Shown: piece by piece, positions 31,746-42,600 of the stretch
Numbering within the stretch: position 1 is the stretch's first letter
Layout: the number at the start of each line of letters is the position of its first letter
Origin: Ralstonia sp. 25mfcol4.1
Lineage (GTDB): Bacteria; Pseudomonadota; Gammaproteobacteria; Burkholderiales; Burkholderiaceae
DNA: 64,000 bases
Direction of reading: 5' to 3'
Assembly (NCBI RefSeq): GCF_900104095.1
Contig: NZ_FNJO01000008.1
Coordinates: 1-64,000 of the forward strand
Translations under genes and position numbers: made by a program
The notes under the pieces: model-generated
Told to the model about the DNA's origin: nothing
The model's database searches: none
Seen by the model: only the letters and a program-made list of their open reading frames with translations

Positions 31746-33533
31746 TCATGGCAGCGCGCCGCCGGCCGTGCGCGCGGCCATCGGCATGTCGCCAGCGCCT
31801 GAGGCGGCGTCGGACTGGCGGCCATCGTCGCCCGTCAGGCCGCGCCCCAGCGTGTTTTCGAGCTGGCTGGCCAGATGATGGGCCAGCCGCGCGGCTAGCG
31901 CCAGGATGGTCAACGTCGGATTGGCCTGGCTCGACGACGGGAACACCGCGCTGCTGGCCACGTAGAGGTTGCGGGTACCAAACACCCGGCAGTCCCGGTT
32001 CACCACGCCCCCGCGCCAGTCGGCGGCCATGCGGGCCGTGCCGATCTGGTGGAATCCGTCGCCCGCCATCGCCAGTACGGCGTCCACCCGTTCCGACGCC
32101 GGCATCCAGTAGTCGATCTGGCCCGCGCCCGTGTCGCGCAGGTGCTGGTCCAGCAAGGCATGGCTGCGCACGACGGAATCGGCATCGGCACGCTGAAAGC
32201 GCAGGTCCACCTTGAGCCGCCGCATGCCGTGGCGGTCGGTGCTCTCCGCCAGCGTGACGCGGCTGGACCGGTGCGGCAGATGTTCGGCGTGATAATGCAG
32301 CGCGTAGATGTTCGTCGGGCTGTGCAGCAGAAAACCCGGCAGCCGCGGGCGCGCCACGTAGTGGTGGTAGGCAAACGGCGGTATGAACGCGGCAATCGTC
32401 GGCAAGGCACGGGCGACATTACCCAGATGGGCGGCCAGCGTATCGCGCGAGCCGCCCGCCGTGGTAATCCGGGCGATCGCCGGTGCCGCCAGCAGGCGTT
32501 TCAGCCCCGGTGTGCGCAGCGCCAGGTAAGCCATCGACAGCACGCCGTTGCCGTGCCGGGGATCGGCCAGCGGAGGATTGTCGAGCCACATCGCGGTATT
32601 GAGCAGCGCATGCCGGTGCTGAATAGCGGCGGGCACGGTCAGCCGGCGCCGGGCATAGAAGCCCTGCGCATCGCGCTCGAAATGCCAGATGGTGCGGGCC
32701 GGATCGGCGTGCAGCCGCACGCTGGCGATCTTGCCGGATACATGGCCCATGTAGTGGCATCCCAGCATGCCGCCACGATTGCCCAGCCGGTCGCCGTGCT
32801 GGGCGTTGGCATTGAGCAGCAGCCGCGTGGACTCCAGCCCGCCGCAGGCCAGCACATAGCGATCGGCGCGAATGCGCAGCCGCGTATCGCCACACAGGCC
32901 CGCGACCACGGCCAGGCTGCGGATCTGCTCGCTGTCGGGCATCGGATCGATGGCCACGCACGTGGCATCGAGCAACAGCCGCACATGCGGACTGGTACGC
33001 AGCGCCTCGGCATAGCGACGCGCGAAATTGGGCTCGCCGCTCCAGCGTTCCAGGTCGCTGGCGATGATGGCGCCGGGCTGGAAGGTATCGGTAAAAGGCT
33101 GGCGGGCCGACGGGCATTCCAGTTCCGCCAGCGAGAACGTGGGGCGGCCACAGTTGGCGTACTCGCACGCAATGCGATACCACGGCGCGATCTCTTCGTA
33201 GGACACCGGCCAGGCGACGTCCGGCACGTGCGCACGCGGTTCGAAATCGATCGGGTCGAATGGCAGGCACCGCCCGCCCCAGAGCCACGACGTGCCGCCC
33301 AGCGCCCGCCGCACCGCGTCCTGCATGGGCGCGTGGCGCCGTGGATCGACGATTTCGGCGTCGCACATGGCTTGCGCCTGTGGCAGGTGGGTGGTGCCGC
33401 CTGCCTCAACCAGGATCACGTCGATCCGCCGCCGCGCCAGCTCCAGCGCGCACGCAATACCCGCAGGCCCGGAACCGACCACGCAGACTTGCGTCTGCAG
33501 CGTCGTCTCCGGCGATGCGTCGCTTAATGCCAT
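31746..33533 (-). CDS. GMC-family FAD-dependent oxidoreductase
   Basis: The 595-residue flavoprotein has the N-terminal dinucleotide motif VCVVGSGPAGIACALELARR ending in VILVEAGG. It also shows LGGTSWLWGGRCLPFDPIDFE, VLACGGLESTRLLLN and a C-terminal GFHQIGTARMAADWRGGVVN plus SSQANPTLTILALAARLA, the GMC C-terminal signature with its active-site His. It oxidises an alcohol or sugar, unidentified. ATG 33533 is preceded by GGAGAGG. No cytochrome c or small subunit gene is adjacent, unlike gluconate dehydrogenase operons. Confidence 0.9.
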   Translation of the reverse strand: MALSDASPETTLQTQVCVVGSGPAGIACALELARRRIDVILVEAGGTTHLPQAQAMCDAEIVDPRRHAPMQDAVRRALGGTSWLWGGRCLPFDPIDFEPRAHVPDVAWPVSYEEIAPWYRIACEYANCGRPTFSLAELECPSARQPFTDTFQPGAIIASDLERWSGEPNFARRYAEALRTSPHVRLLLDATCVAIDPMPDSEQIRSLAVVAGLCGDTRLRIRADRYVLACGGLESTRLLLNANAQHGDRLGNRGGMLGCHYMGHVSGKIASVRLHADPARTIWHFERDAQGFYARRRLTVPAAIQHRHALLNTAMWLDNPPLADPRHGNGVLSMAYLALRTPGLKRLLAAPAIARITTAGGSRDTLAAHLGNVARALPTIAAFIPPFAYHHYVARPRLPGFLLHSPTNIYALHYHAEHLPHRSSRVTLAESTDRHGMRRLKVDLRFQRADADSVVRSHALLDQHLRDTGAGQIDYWMPASERVDAVLAMAGDGFHQIGTARMAADWRGGVVNRDCRVFGTRNLYVASSAVFPSSSQANPTLTILALAARLAHHLASQLENTLGRGLTGDDGRQSDAASGAGDMPMAARTAGGALP

Positions 33534-33685
33534 GAATACCTCTCCGATGTCCCCCGTCGCCACAGGCGACCAGCGGGCAGCTGGCGATGTTGCCGCTGCG
33601 GCTCTTTGAGGCTGACGTTACGGTGGGCCCACCCCTGCATCCGTGCGTTTGCGCACGCGGCGGTGCCCGATAAAGATTTGACTTG

Positions 33686-34261
33686 TCAGGAAGATGGCGT
33701 ATGGCGAAGGTCGAGCGTGACCACGCGCAACGTGGCGTCGTCGGGGCAGACCGTATCTGCGAAGCCAAGACGGTGCGCCAGCCCACGCATGCCGCGATTG
33801 GCCGACAGCACGTAGCCTTCCATCGTGCCGAACCCGGCCGCCCGCGCAAGCGCGATCAGCGTTTGCATCAGCAGGCTGCCCAGGCCGGTGGATTGCCAGC
33901 CGTCGAGCACGGTCACGGCGAACTCGCACGCATCGCGGCCCGGTAGCGCCACGTAGCGCGCACCGCCGACCAGATGCCCGCTCTCGGCGGTGCCCGCCAC
34001 GGCGGCCAGCGTGCAGTCCTGCCCGGGCACCGGGTGAACCACGTTGTCGAGCAGCGCCTCGGGCAGGTCGTGCATCGCGGCCATGAAGCGGGTGTAGCGG
34101 GAGTCGTCGGACAGCAGCGAGAACGCTTCGACAATGCCCGCCCTGTCGTCTTCCCGGATCTTGCGCAGCACCACCGGCTGGCCGTTGCGCAAGGTGGCGT
34201 GCAGAGGCAGTTGGGGTAGTGCAGGCAGGGAGGCGGTCGTGGGATTGGTGTCGGTCGGCAT
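33686..34261 (-). CDS. GNAT-family acetyltransferase
   Basis: The product (about 191 residues) has the GNAT fold: LRKIREDDRAGIVEAFSLLSDDSRYTRF, then ACEFAVTVLDGWQSTGLGSLLMQTLIALARAAGF, where QSTGLGS is the acetyl-CoA P-loop (Q/RxxGxG/A), and a C-terminal ANRGMRGLAHRLGF. The SLLSDDSRYTRF block is typical of the GNAT domains found alone or fused to Pat-type lysine acetyltransferases. The acceptor is unknown. ATG 34261 is preferred; ATG 34303 is possible. Divergent from the UspA gene. Confidence 0.82.
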   Translation of the reverse strand: MPTDTNPTTASLPALPQLPLHATLRNGQPVVLRKIREDDRAGIVEAFSLLSDDSRYTRFMAAMHDLPEALLDNVVHPVPGQDCTLAAVAGTAESGHLVGGARYVALPGRDACEFAVTVLDGWQSTGLGSLLMQTLIALARAAGFGTMEGYVLSANRGMRGLAHRLGFADTVCPDDATLRVVTLDLRHTPSS

Positions 34262-34428
34262 GGCGGGGCCTGGGAGGGTGGGGTGGATGGACGGTGATGT
34301 CATGGTAGGCAACCGCGCGTGAAGTCTCCAAGGGCGCCGGCCCCGCCAGCGCGGCGGCGCGGGCGCATGGCCGCCGGTTCTTGCAGTATGCTCGCGACTG
34401 ATCGATCCACTCTGGAAAGGAGCATCCG

Positions 34429-34863
34429 ATGACCGTAGTCGTGCTGGCGATCGATGGGTCTGCCCACAGCCACGCTGCCACCACCTGGGTGGCCTCCACC
34501 GCCGCGCTGGCCGCACCGCGCATCGTGCATCTGGTCCATGTCTCGCCGGTGCTCGGTCGCACCGGGTTTGGCACGGTCGACTTCGAGCAGGAAAACCGCG
34601 AGCAGGCGCGCCAGGCGTTCGAAGCCGCCCGCCGCATTCTGGACGGCCATGCCGATGGCATCCATGAGCACTGGCTGCGCGGCGACGCAGTCGCATCGAT
34701 CGTGGGCTTTGCCGCGCAGCACGGTGCCCACCTGCTGGTGGTGGGCGCCAAGGGCGTGGGCCCGCTCAAGGCGGCCCTGACCGGATCGGTGGTGTCGAAG
34801 GTGGTGGCGCAGTCTACCGTGCCGACGGTCGTCATCAATTCGCCGGACCCGGACGCCGCCTAG
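34429..34863 (+). CDS. Universal stress protein (UspA family)
   Basis: The 144-residue single-domain protein has the UspA fold with VVLAIDGSAHSHAA at the N-terminus and the ATP-binding loop GAKGVGPLKAALTGSVV (G-x2-G-x9-G-S/T) near residue 104, so it probably binds ATP. ATG 34429 follows AAAGGAGCATCCG. It is monocistronic. Role in stress or low-oxygen survival is inferred from the family. Confidence 0.92.
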   Translation: MTVVVLAIDGSAHSHAATTWVASTAALAAPRIVHLVHVSPVLGRTGFGTVDFEQENREQARQAFEAARRILDGHADGIHEHWLRGDAVASIVGFAAQHGAHLLVVGAKGVGPLKAALTGSVVSKVVAQSTVPTVVINSPDPDAA

Positions 34864-34998
34864 CGCTGCAACCCGCGCATGGGCGCCGCCGCTCAGCGCA
34901 TCGACTCGAGCCCGGCAGTACTTCCACCGACCCGTATCGGCGAAAGCCCCAGGTGCGGATGTCCTTGACTTCCCCTTGGACGCCGCCTTGAATATGCA

Positions 34999-35017
34999 AA
35001 CTGAACAGTGATCAGTT
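34999..35017. promoter_or_regulatory. Candidate TetR-type operator before the carotenoid oxygenase gene
   Basis: AACTGA (34999-35004) and TCAGTT (35012-35017) form an inverted repeat with a 7-base spacer, overlapping a second dyad GAAC/GTTC. It ends 15 bases before the GTG start and would overlap a promoter or leader. The TetR gene at 37156 is the likely ligand-responsive repressor. Confidence 0.5.
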
Positions 35018-35032
35018 CGGACGGGAGACAGC

Positions 35033-36499
35033 GTGGAAACAGCGCAGCAACGCATGCATCAAGTGGGGGATGGCAAGGCGGGCCAGCCCGCGCCGGACAG
35101 CATCTGGACGAAGGGTAACTTTGCGCCGGTGACACGGGAAATCGAGGCCGCCGGGCTGAAGGTGCGGGGTGATCTGCCGCCGGACCTGGCCGGCACCTTG
35201 TATCGGAATGGTCCGAATCCGCGTTTTCCGACACCGGGGACGCACTGGTTCGGCGGCGACGGCATGATCCACGCCATTGCGCTGGCCGATGGCGCGGCCA
35301 GCTATCGCAACCGCTGGGTCCGGACACCGAAATGGCGCGACGAAGACCGGGCGGGCCGCGCGCTGTTCCGCGCGTTCGCCGGCAAGCTGCCCGATGCCCC
35401 CGAATGGGCGGGAGACGACCGGGGCGTGGCCAACACCAATATCGTGTGGCACGGCCAGCGGCTGCTGGCGCTGGAAGAGGCGCACCAGCCCACGCGCATG
35501 ACGCCCGGCACGCTGGAGACGCAGGGCTACGCCGATTACGGCCCGCTGCAGGGGCCGTTCACGGCCCATCCGAAGATCGATCCGCTGACCGGAGACATGT
35601 TTTTCTTCGGATACAACGCCGATGGCCCGCTGACCGCCGCCATGACGACCGGCACCATCAGCCCCGATGCGCGGCTCACCCGCCACCTGAAGTTCGACAC
35701 GCCGTACTGCAGCATGGTCCACGACTTCATGATGACCACGCGGCATCTGCTGTTCCCGGTCCTGCCGCTGACAGGCAGCCGCGAACGGCTGGAGAAAGGG
35801 CTGCCGCCGTATGCGTTCGAGGCCGACCGGCCGTCGATGATCGGCATCATGCGGCGCGATGGGCCGTCCGCCGTGCCGCGCTGGTTCCAGGGCCCGCCGT
35901 GCTATGTGTTCCACGCGATGAATGCGTGGGAAGAGGGCGACACCATCCACGCCGACGTCATGGTCTACGACGAGGCGCCGCTGTTTCCGCGCCCGGACGG
36001 CTCGCCGGGCGACCGGTCGCGCCAACTGGCCTACCTGACCCGGTGGACCTTCCAGTTGGCCGATGGCCGCGACACCTTCACCAGCCGGCGCCTGTGCGAC
36101 ATCCCGGGCGAATTTCCGCGCATCGACGACCGTCTTGCCGGTCGCCGGCACCGGCATGGCTGGTTCGCCGCGTCGGTGCCCGGGGAAGCCGCGCGCCAGG
36201 GGCCATCGGACGAGAGGGAACGGCAGGGCATTGTGCATCTCGACGCCCTGACCGGCGCCCAGGCCACGCTGTGGCTGCCGCCGGGCGATGCCACCTCCGA
36301 GCCGGTGTTCGCGCCGCGTGGCCGCGCAGAGGGCGACGGCTGGCTGCTGGCCGTGGTATGGCGCGCGGCCTCGAATACCAGTGAACTGCTGGTGCTCGAT
36401 GCCCTGGACATCGCGTCCGGGCCGGTGGCCACGGTAGAGCTGCCGCAGCGCGTGCCGTTCGGCTTCCACGGCAACTGGGTGGAAGGAGCCAGCGCGTGA
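35033..36499 (+). CDS. Carotenoid-cleavage-type dioxygenase (RPE65 superfamily)
   Basis: The 488-residue enzyme belongs to the seven-bladed propeller dioxygenases that split alkene bonds in carotenoids or stilbenoids such as lignostilbene. Four Fe(II)-binding histidines are visible at about residues 179 (TAHPKIDP), 230 (SMVHDF), 294 (VFHAMNAW) and 479 (FGFHGNW). GTG 35033 is favoured by GGGAGA 6 bases upstream; ATG 35054 is an alternative. No carotenoid biosynthesis genes are nearby, so a lignin-derived stilbenoid or other substrate is as likely. It is translationally coupled (GTGA) to the next gene. Confidence 0.9.
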   Translation: METAQQRMHQVGDGKAGQPAPDSIWTKGNFAPVTREIEAAGLKVRGDLPPDLAGTLYRNGPNPRFPTPGTHWFGGDGMIHAIALADGAASYRNRWVRTPKWRDEDRAGRALFRAFAGKLPDAPEWAGDDRGVANTNIVWHGQRLLALEEAHQPTRMTPGTLETQGYADYGPLQGPFTAHPKIDPLTGDMFFFGYNADGPLTAAMTTGTISPDARLTRHLKFDTPYCSMVHDFMMTTRHLLFPVLPLTGSRERLEKGLPPYAFEADRPSMIGIMRRDGPSAVPRWFQGPPCYVFHAMNAWEEGDTIHADVMVYDEAPLFPRPDGSPGDRSRQLAYLTRWTFQLADGRDTFTSRRLCDIPGEFPRIDDRLAGRRHRHGWFAASVPGEAARQGPSDERERQGIVHLDALTGAQATLWLPPGDATSEPVFAPRGRAEGDGWLLAVVWRAASNTSELLVLDALDIASGPVATVELPQRVPFGFHGNWVEGASA

Positions 36500-37092
36500 G
36501 CCGGATACTGCGGGTGGCGTGGCCCGTCATGCTCGACACGCTCGGCGTGCTGGTGTTTGCCGTGCTGATGGCGCTGAACGTGGACGTCCGCATCGCCACG
36601 CTGGCGGGTCTGGTCGTGGCACTGGCCGTGGTCGGCCGGGAGATCGTCCATCGGCGCCGCGTGGCGGTGCTGCAGTGGATCAGCCTGGCGTCGGTCGTGG
36701 TGTCGTCGATCGCCACCTGGGTCACGTCCGATCCGCGCTTCGTGATGGCCAAACCGAGCATCCTGTTCCTGGTCATCGGCGTGGTCATGCTCCGCGGCGG
36801 CTGGATGAACCGCTATGTGCCGCCGGCCATCGCGCCGCGCGTGCAGCCCGAAATGACGTTCTTCGGCTACGCCTGGGCTGTGCTGATGCTGGTGTCCGCC
36901 GCGCTGAACGCAGGGGTGGCAATCTGGCACCCGGCGTCGTGGCCGGCCTTTATCGCGATCTATCCGGCGGTGTCCAAGGGCGTGCTGTTCTGCGTGCAGT
37001 ACGGCGTGGTGAAGGCCGCGTTGCGCCAGCGCCCCGCCACGGACGCCGACGCGGACGCCGGCGCCGCGCCGGACAGCCAGGCGGCGCTGTAG
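36496..37092 (+). CDS. YciB/IspZ-like inner membrane protein
   Basis: The 198-residue protein has five or six hydrophobic helices and resembles septation-protein-A-like (YciB) proteins: the RFVMAKPSILFLVIGVVML region and the following RGGWMNRY are reminiscent of that family. It differs enough that a housekeeping YciB role is doubtful. The GTG start overlaps the carotenoid-oxygenase stop. Its association with that enzyme and a TetR gene suggests a membrane accessory to the same unknown pathway. Confidence 0.7.
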   Translation: MSRILRVAWPVMLDTLGVLVFAVLMALNVDVRIATLAGLVVALAVVGREIVHRRRVAVLQWISLASVVVSSIATWVTSDPRFVMAKPSILFLVIGVVMLRGGWMNRYVPPAIAPRVQPEMTFFGYAWAVLMLVSAALNAGVAIWHPASWPAFIAIYPAVSKGVLFCVQYGVVKAALRQRPATDADADAGAAPDSQAAL

Positions 37093-37155
37093 CGGCCAGA
37101 TCCGCGACAGCCGCGGTAGCATGGACACCCCCACGACCCACGGCAGCGACCTGGC

Positions 37156-37845
37156 ATGACCCAGCAATCCACGGCGGCCCGCGCGCCCCGGCCCCCCAAG
37201 ACGCCCGCGGGCGCCGCCACCAAGCCGGAAGGGCAGTGGCACCACGGCGATCTGCGCGCGTCGCTGATCGCCTGGGGCCTGCACCTGATCGATACCGAAG
37301 GCGCCGCCGCAATGAGCATGCGCACGGCTGCCAGGCTGGCGGGCGTGTCGGCCGGCGCGCCATCGCACCACTTCCAGGACCGTAACGGCCTGCTGGCAGC
37401 CATTGCCGCGCAGGCGTTCCGCGAACTCAAGCACTTCAGGAGCGAACGGGCCGCCCGGCTGCCCAATGCCACCCCGGCCGACCGACTGCGCGGACTGCTG
37501 GTGGGCTATGCGGAATTCGCCCACACCTATCCGGCGCGCTTCCACCTGATGTTCGGCCCCGGCGTGGAGCGGCGCAGCGACTACCCCGAACTCACGCAGG
37601 CCGCCGGCGATTCGTTCTCGCGCGTCCGCGAGGCCGTGACCGCGTGCCTGGACGGCAAGGCGCCGACCCACCTGTCCGAAGAACGGCTGGCCTTCGCAGT
37701 CTGGATCGCCGCCCACGGCCTGGCCACGGCAACCGCGAGCCACGCGCGCATCTCGGCCGTATCGGCGGAGCCGCTCGATATCGACCAGATGGCCGGTGTG
37801 GTGGCGGAGTTCTGTCTGCTGGCGTTGAGGGCGTGCACCGTCTGA
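37156..37845 (+). CDS. TetR-family transcriptional regulator
   Basis: The 229-residue regulator has a disordered Pro/Ala/Lys-rich N-terminus, then the TetR helix-turn-helix (HHGDLRASLIAWGLHLIDTEG, MSMRTAARLAGVSAGAPSHHF, QDRNGLLAAIAAQAF). The C-terminal domain includes YPARFHLMFGPGVERRSDYPEL, typical of TetR proteins with a WHG-type domain. It lies 63 bases after the membrane gene and probably controls the cluster through the palindrome near 35000. Confidence 0.87.
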   Translation: MTQQSTAARAPRPPKTPAGAATKPEGQWHHGDLRASLIAWGLHLIDTEGAAAMSMRTAARLAGVSAGAPSHHFQDRNGLLAAIAAQAFRELKHFRSERAARLPNATPADRLRGLLVGYAEFAHTYPARFHLMFGPGVERRSDYPELTQAAGDSFSRVREAVTACLDGKAPTHLSEERLAFAVWIAAHGLATATASHARISAVSAEPLDIDQMAGVVAEFCLLALRACTV

Positions 37846-37864
37846 GCGCCCCCGGCGGGAACGC

Positions 37865-37897
37865 AAAAGAAAAGGGCGCCGATACCGATCGGCGCCC
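37865..37897 (-). terminator. Rho-independent terminator of katG
   Basis: GGGCGCCGAT (37874-37883) and ATCGGCGCCC (37888-37897) form a perfect 10-bp stem with an ACCG loop. On the minus strand it is followed by TTTTCTTTT. It lies 20 bases past the katG stop and 30 bases after the convergent TetR gene. Confidence 0.92.
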
Positions 37898-37916
37898 CGC
37901 ATGCCACCCGGCTACA

Positions 37917-40335
<2,419 letters not shown>

Positions 40336-40448
40336 GGCGGTTGCGCCATGACGGTTCGGGTTAGCACCGACCATTTGGCGCGCAGTGCGTGACCTATAGT
40401 TCCGGTACCCCAGACCACTGCGGCGCATGACGCCGGGAGGCTGCAATC

Positions 40449-40931
40449 ATGACCATGGCTACGAAGCTGGCACGATGCCTGAGCCGGGCCGAGACCCGTT
40501 TCGAGACCGTGCATCGCCGCGGGCGGCCTGGACAGCCGGCCCACACCGGCGACGGCGCGGCCCCGAGCATCCCCGCCGACCGGCTGGCCCGCACGGTGCT
40601 GCTGGAGGACGACAAGGGCTACCTGGCCGCCGTGATTCCAGCCAGCCATCATCTGAAGCTGGCCGAACTGCGCGAGCAGACCGGCCGCAAGCTGACCTAC
40701 GCCCATGCCCAGGGTGTGCGCGAGGTGTTCCGAGACTGCGATCAGCGGGCATTGCCGCCGGTAGGCATGGCCTATGGCACGCTGACCTGGATCGACGATA
40801 GCCTGCTGACCCACGACGACGTTTACTTCGAGGCGGGCGACCGCGATGGGCTGGTCCATATGAACGTGGACGATTTCGCGCAGCTGATGTCCGAAGCGCG
40901 GCGCGGCCATTTTGCGCATCGCGTGATGTAG
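40449..40931 (+). CDS. YbaK-like aminoacyl-tRNA deacylase domain protein
   Basis: The 160-residue protein matches the YbaK/ProX editing-domain fold: LARTVLLEDDKGYLAAVIPASHHLKL, then LREQTGRKLTYA and the late PPVGMAYGTLTWIDDSLL. Such proteins hydrolyse mischarged tRNAs such as Ala- or Cys-tRNA(Pro). The usual editing-site Lys is replaced or shifted, so activity is uncertain. GGGAGG precedes ATG 40449. It is divergent from katG; the shared interval holds the OxyR-like element. Confidence 0.8.
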   Translation: MTMATKLARCLSRAETRFETVHRRGRPGQPAHTGDGAAPSIPADRLARTVLLEDDKGYLAAVIPASHHLKLAELREQTGRKLTYAHAQGVREVFRDCDQRALPPVGMAYGTLTWIDDSLLTHDDVYFEAGDRDGLVHMNVDDFAQLMSEARRGHFAHRVM

Positions 40932-40978
40932 GCAGGGCGCGCAAACCGCTTTTCGCTGCATACGTGACGATCTGGCCG

Positions 40979-41007
40979 CCTGCCGGAGCCAGGCCGGCTC
41001 CGGCAGG
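40979..41007. terminator. Terminator-like hairpin between convergent genes
   Basis: CCTGCCGGAGCC (40979-40990) and GGCTCCGGCAGG (40996-41007) form a perfect 12-bp stem with a 5-base loop. There is no long T-run on either side, so termination may be weak. Confidence 0.55.
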
Positions 41008-41021
41008 TTGGCGCGCTCGCG

Positions 41022-41666
41022 CTAGAACGCGAGCGTCATGGCGGCGATGACCACCTGATCGTGGGACGCCGGATTGAACCAGTAGACGCTGCCGGTGACC
41101 TTGCCGAACGTGAGCTGTACCAGACCGCCGCGCTGGAACTCGCGATCGCCGCCGTAGATCCGCGTGCGCTGGGCTACCAGACCCACGCGCAGCCACTGAA
41201 CCGGGCGGAATCCCAGTTCGCTCCACGCATAGGTGTAGGGCGTGGTGGAGCCCGTGCCGGGCAGATATTCGGCTTCGATGTAGTAATCGAACTTGCTGAC
41301 CGCAAGGCTGGCCTCCACGCCGGCAATGGGCCCGTGCGCGCTGCCTACCACGACGCCCACGATGGGCGTGACCTTGTACTGGAACGTTTCGCCGCCCGAG
41401 AACGACCAGCCGACGAAACCCGACTGGGCATGCCTCGCCTCGTAGTTGACGCGCGCTTCGAGATGCAGCTGGCCATGATCGGCCCCGAAAATGCCCGAAG
41501 CGTAGCTGTCTTCGTGTCGCGGCATGTTCCAGAAGCCGGTCGCCAGGAAACTCCAGGCGGGCGGCGGGGTATCCGCAGCGGGCGCCGGCGGGGTGACGGC
41601 AACCTCCTGGGCCTGCGCGCCGATTGCCGCCAGCCAGAGCGCAACTGCCACCAGGGGCGCGCGCAT
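41022..41666 (-). CDS. Predicted outer-membrane or periplasmic beta-strand protein
   Basis: The 214-residue product has a signal peptide ending IGAQAQ (residue 20), a short Pro-rich segment and then alternating amphipathic strands rich in aromatic residues. It ends VVIAAMTLAF with a C-terminal Phe, the mark of outer-membrane beta barrels. No known family is recognised. It starts 1 base after the stop of the upstream membrane-protein gene, so both belong to one operon. Confidence 0.7.
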   Translation of the reverse strand: MRAPLVAVALWLAAIGAQAQEVAVTPPAPAADTPPPAWSFLATGFWNMPRHEDSYASGIFGADHGQLHLEARVNYEARHAQSGFVGWSFSGGETFQYKVTPIVGVVVGSAHGPIAGVEASLAVSKFDYYIEAEYLPGTGSTTPYTYAWSELGFRPVQWLRVGLVAQRTRIYGGDREFQRGGLVQLTFGKVTGSVYWFNPASHDQVVIAAMTLAF

Positions 41667-41667
41667 C

Positions 41668-42345
41668 TTATCCCCCCAGCGCGATGACGGCCATGGTGAC
41701 GACCACGCCGAGCGCCATCATCCAGAATCCGGCCCGCCAGGGGTTGATCCCGCCGTAGTGGCCCAGCGCCGCGCCGCCCACGAACAGCATGATCAGCGTC
41801 AGTACCCTGGAGACGACCAGCGCCGTGGACAGGTCGTGCAGCAGCACGAAGGGCAGGGCGACCGGGAACGTCGTCAGCACGACGATGAAGAAGATGCGGA
41901 TCGCGGCAAGAAAGTCGCCGCCATGCAGCGTCGGGCGGTCTGGCACGGTGGCGCCGGAGACAAGCCGCAGACGTACCGGTTCGAGATCCTCGTTGGCAAT
42001 GTGCGGATTCATGGCGGGCGGCAGCGCGTCGCGGATCGCCGCGATGCCCGAGGGCGCGTCGCCATGCTTGGCCGTCAGGGCAAGCTTCTGCAGCATGCCG
42101 CGGCCGGCCAGCGTCCGCACCAGATACATGATCGCGTCGACGAGCCCCCAGGCAAGATTGCAGCCGAGGGCCGCGCGCAGCATGGTCTGGGCGGCATCGG
42201 GCCCGGCTGTGGCGGAAGATACCGCGCCCACGAACGTCAGCGCCATGTACAGCCCGAAACACATTTCGGACACGCGATCGACCACGTCGAGGGCCGGAGC
42301 CCGATCCTCGACGCTGTCGCTCTGTGACGGATTGATAGCCGACAT
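41668..42345 (-). CDS. VIT1/CCC1-like membrane protein
   Basis: The 225-residue protein has about five hydrophobic helices. The segment DRVSEMCFGLYMALTFVGAV and the following LGCNLAWGLVDAIMYLV resemble the first helices of VIT/CCC1 iron/manganese transporters, although the long cytoplasmic metal-binding helix is reduced. Function is uncertain. It is first in a two-gene operon with the predicted beta-strand protein; the pairing has no known precedent that I can name. Confidence 0.65.
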   Translation of the reverse strand: MSAINPSQSDSVEDRAPALDVVDRVSEMCFGLYMALTFVGAVSSATAGPDAAQTMLRAALGCNLAWGLVDAIMYLVRTLAGRGMLQKLALTAKHGDAPSGIAAIRDALPPAMNPHIANEDLEPVRLRLVSGATVPDRPTLHGGDFLAAIRIFFIVVLTTFPVALPFVLLHDLSTALVVSRVLTLIMLFVGGAALGHYGGINPWRAGFWMMALGVVVTMAVIALGG

Positions 42346-42600
42346 GCTGGTTCCTCCCCGTGTGCCAGCAATGGGTTAGGACACGGTAGACCCATCCATG
42401 CGGCGCTGCCATTGGACCAACGTCCTAGCGCGCGGCGCGGGCGGCGCCCTTTGGCACGGGGGAGTCGGCAGGGGCAGGGATCGTCCAGGGCCGGGGGGGC
42501 GTGAGACCGGGAGACCGGGCGGACGCCGCCGGGCGCCGTCGGGACCGACGGCGCCATTTGCATGCGGGTAACGGAGGCCGCCGCGCGGCGGCCCGCCTGG

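Noticed and set aside
36031-37902. Minus-strand frame of 623 codons opposite the carotenoid oxygenase cluster
   Set aside because: It covers three genes with good motifs on the other strand and has a biased composition.
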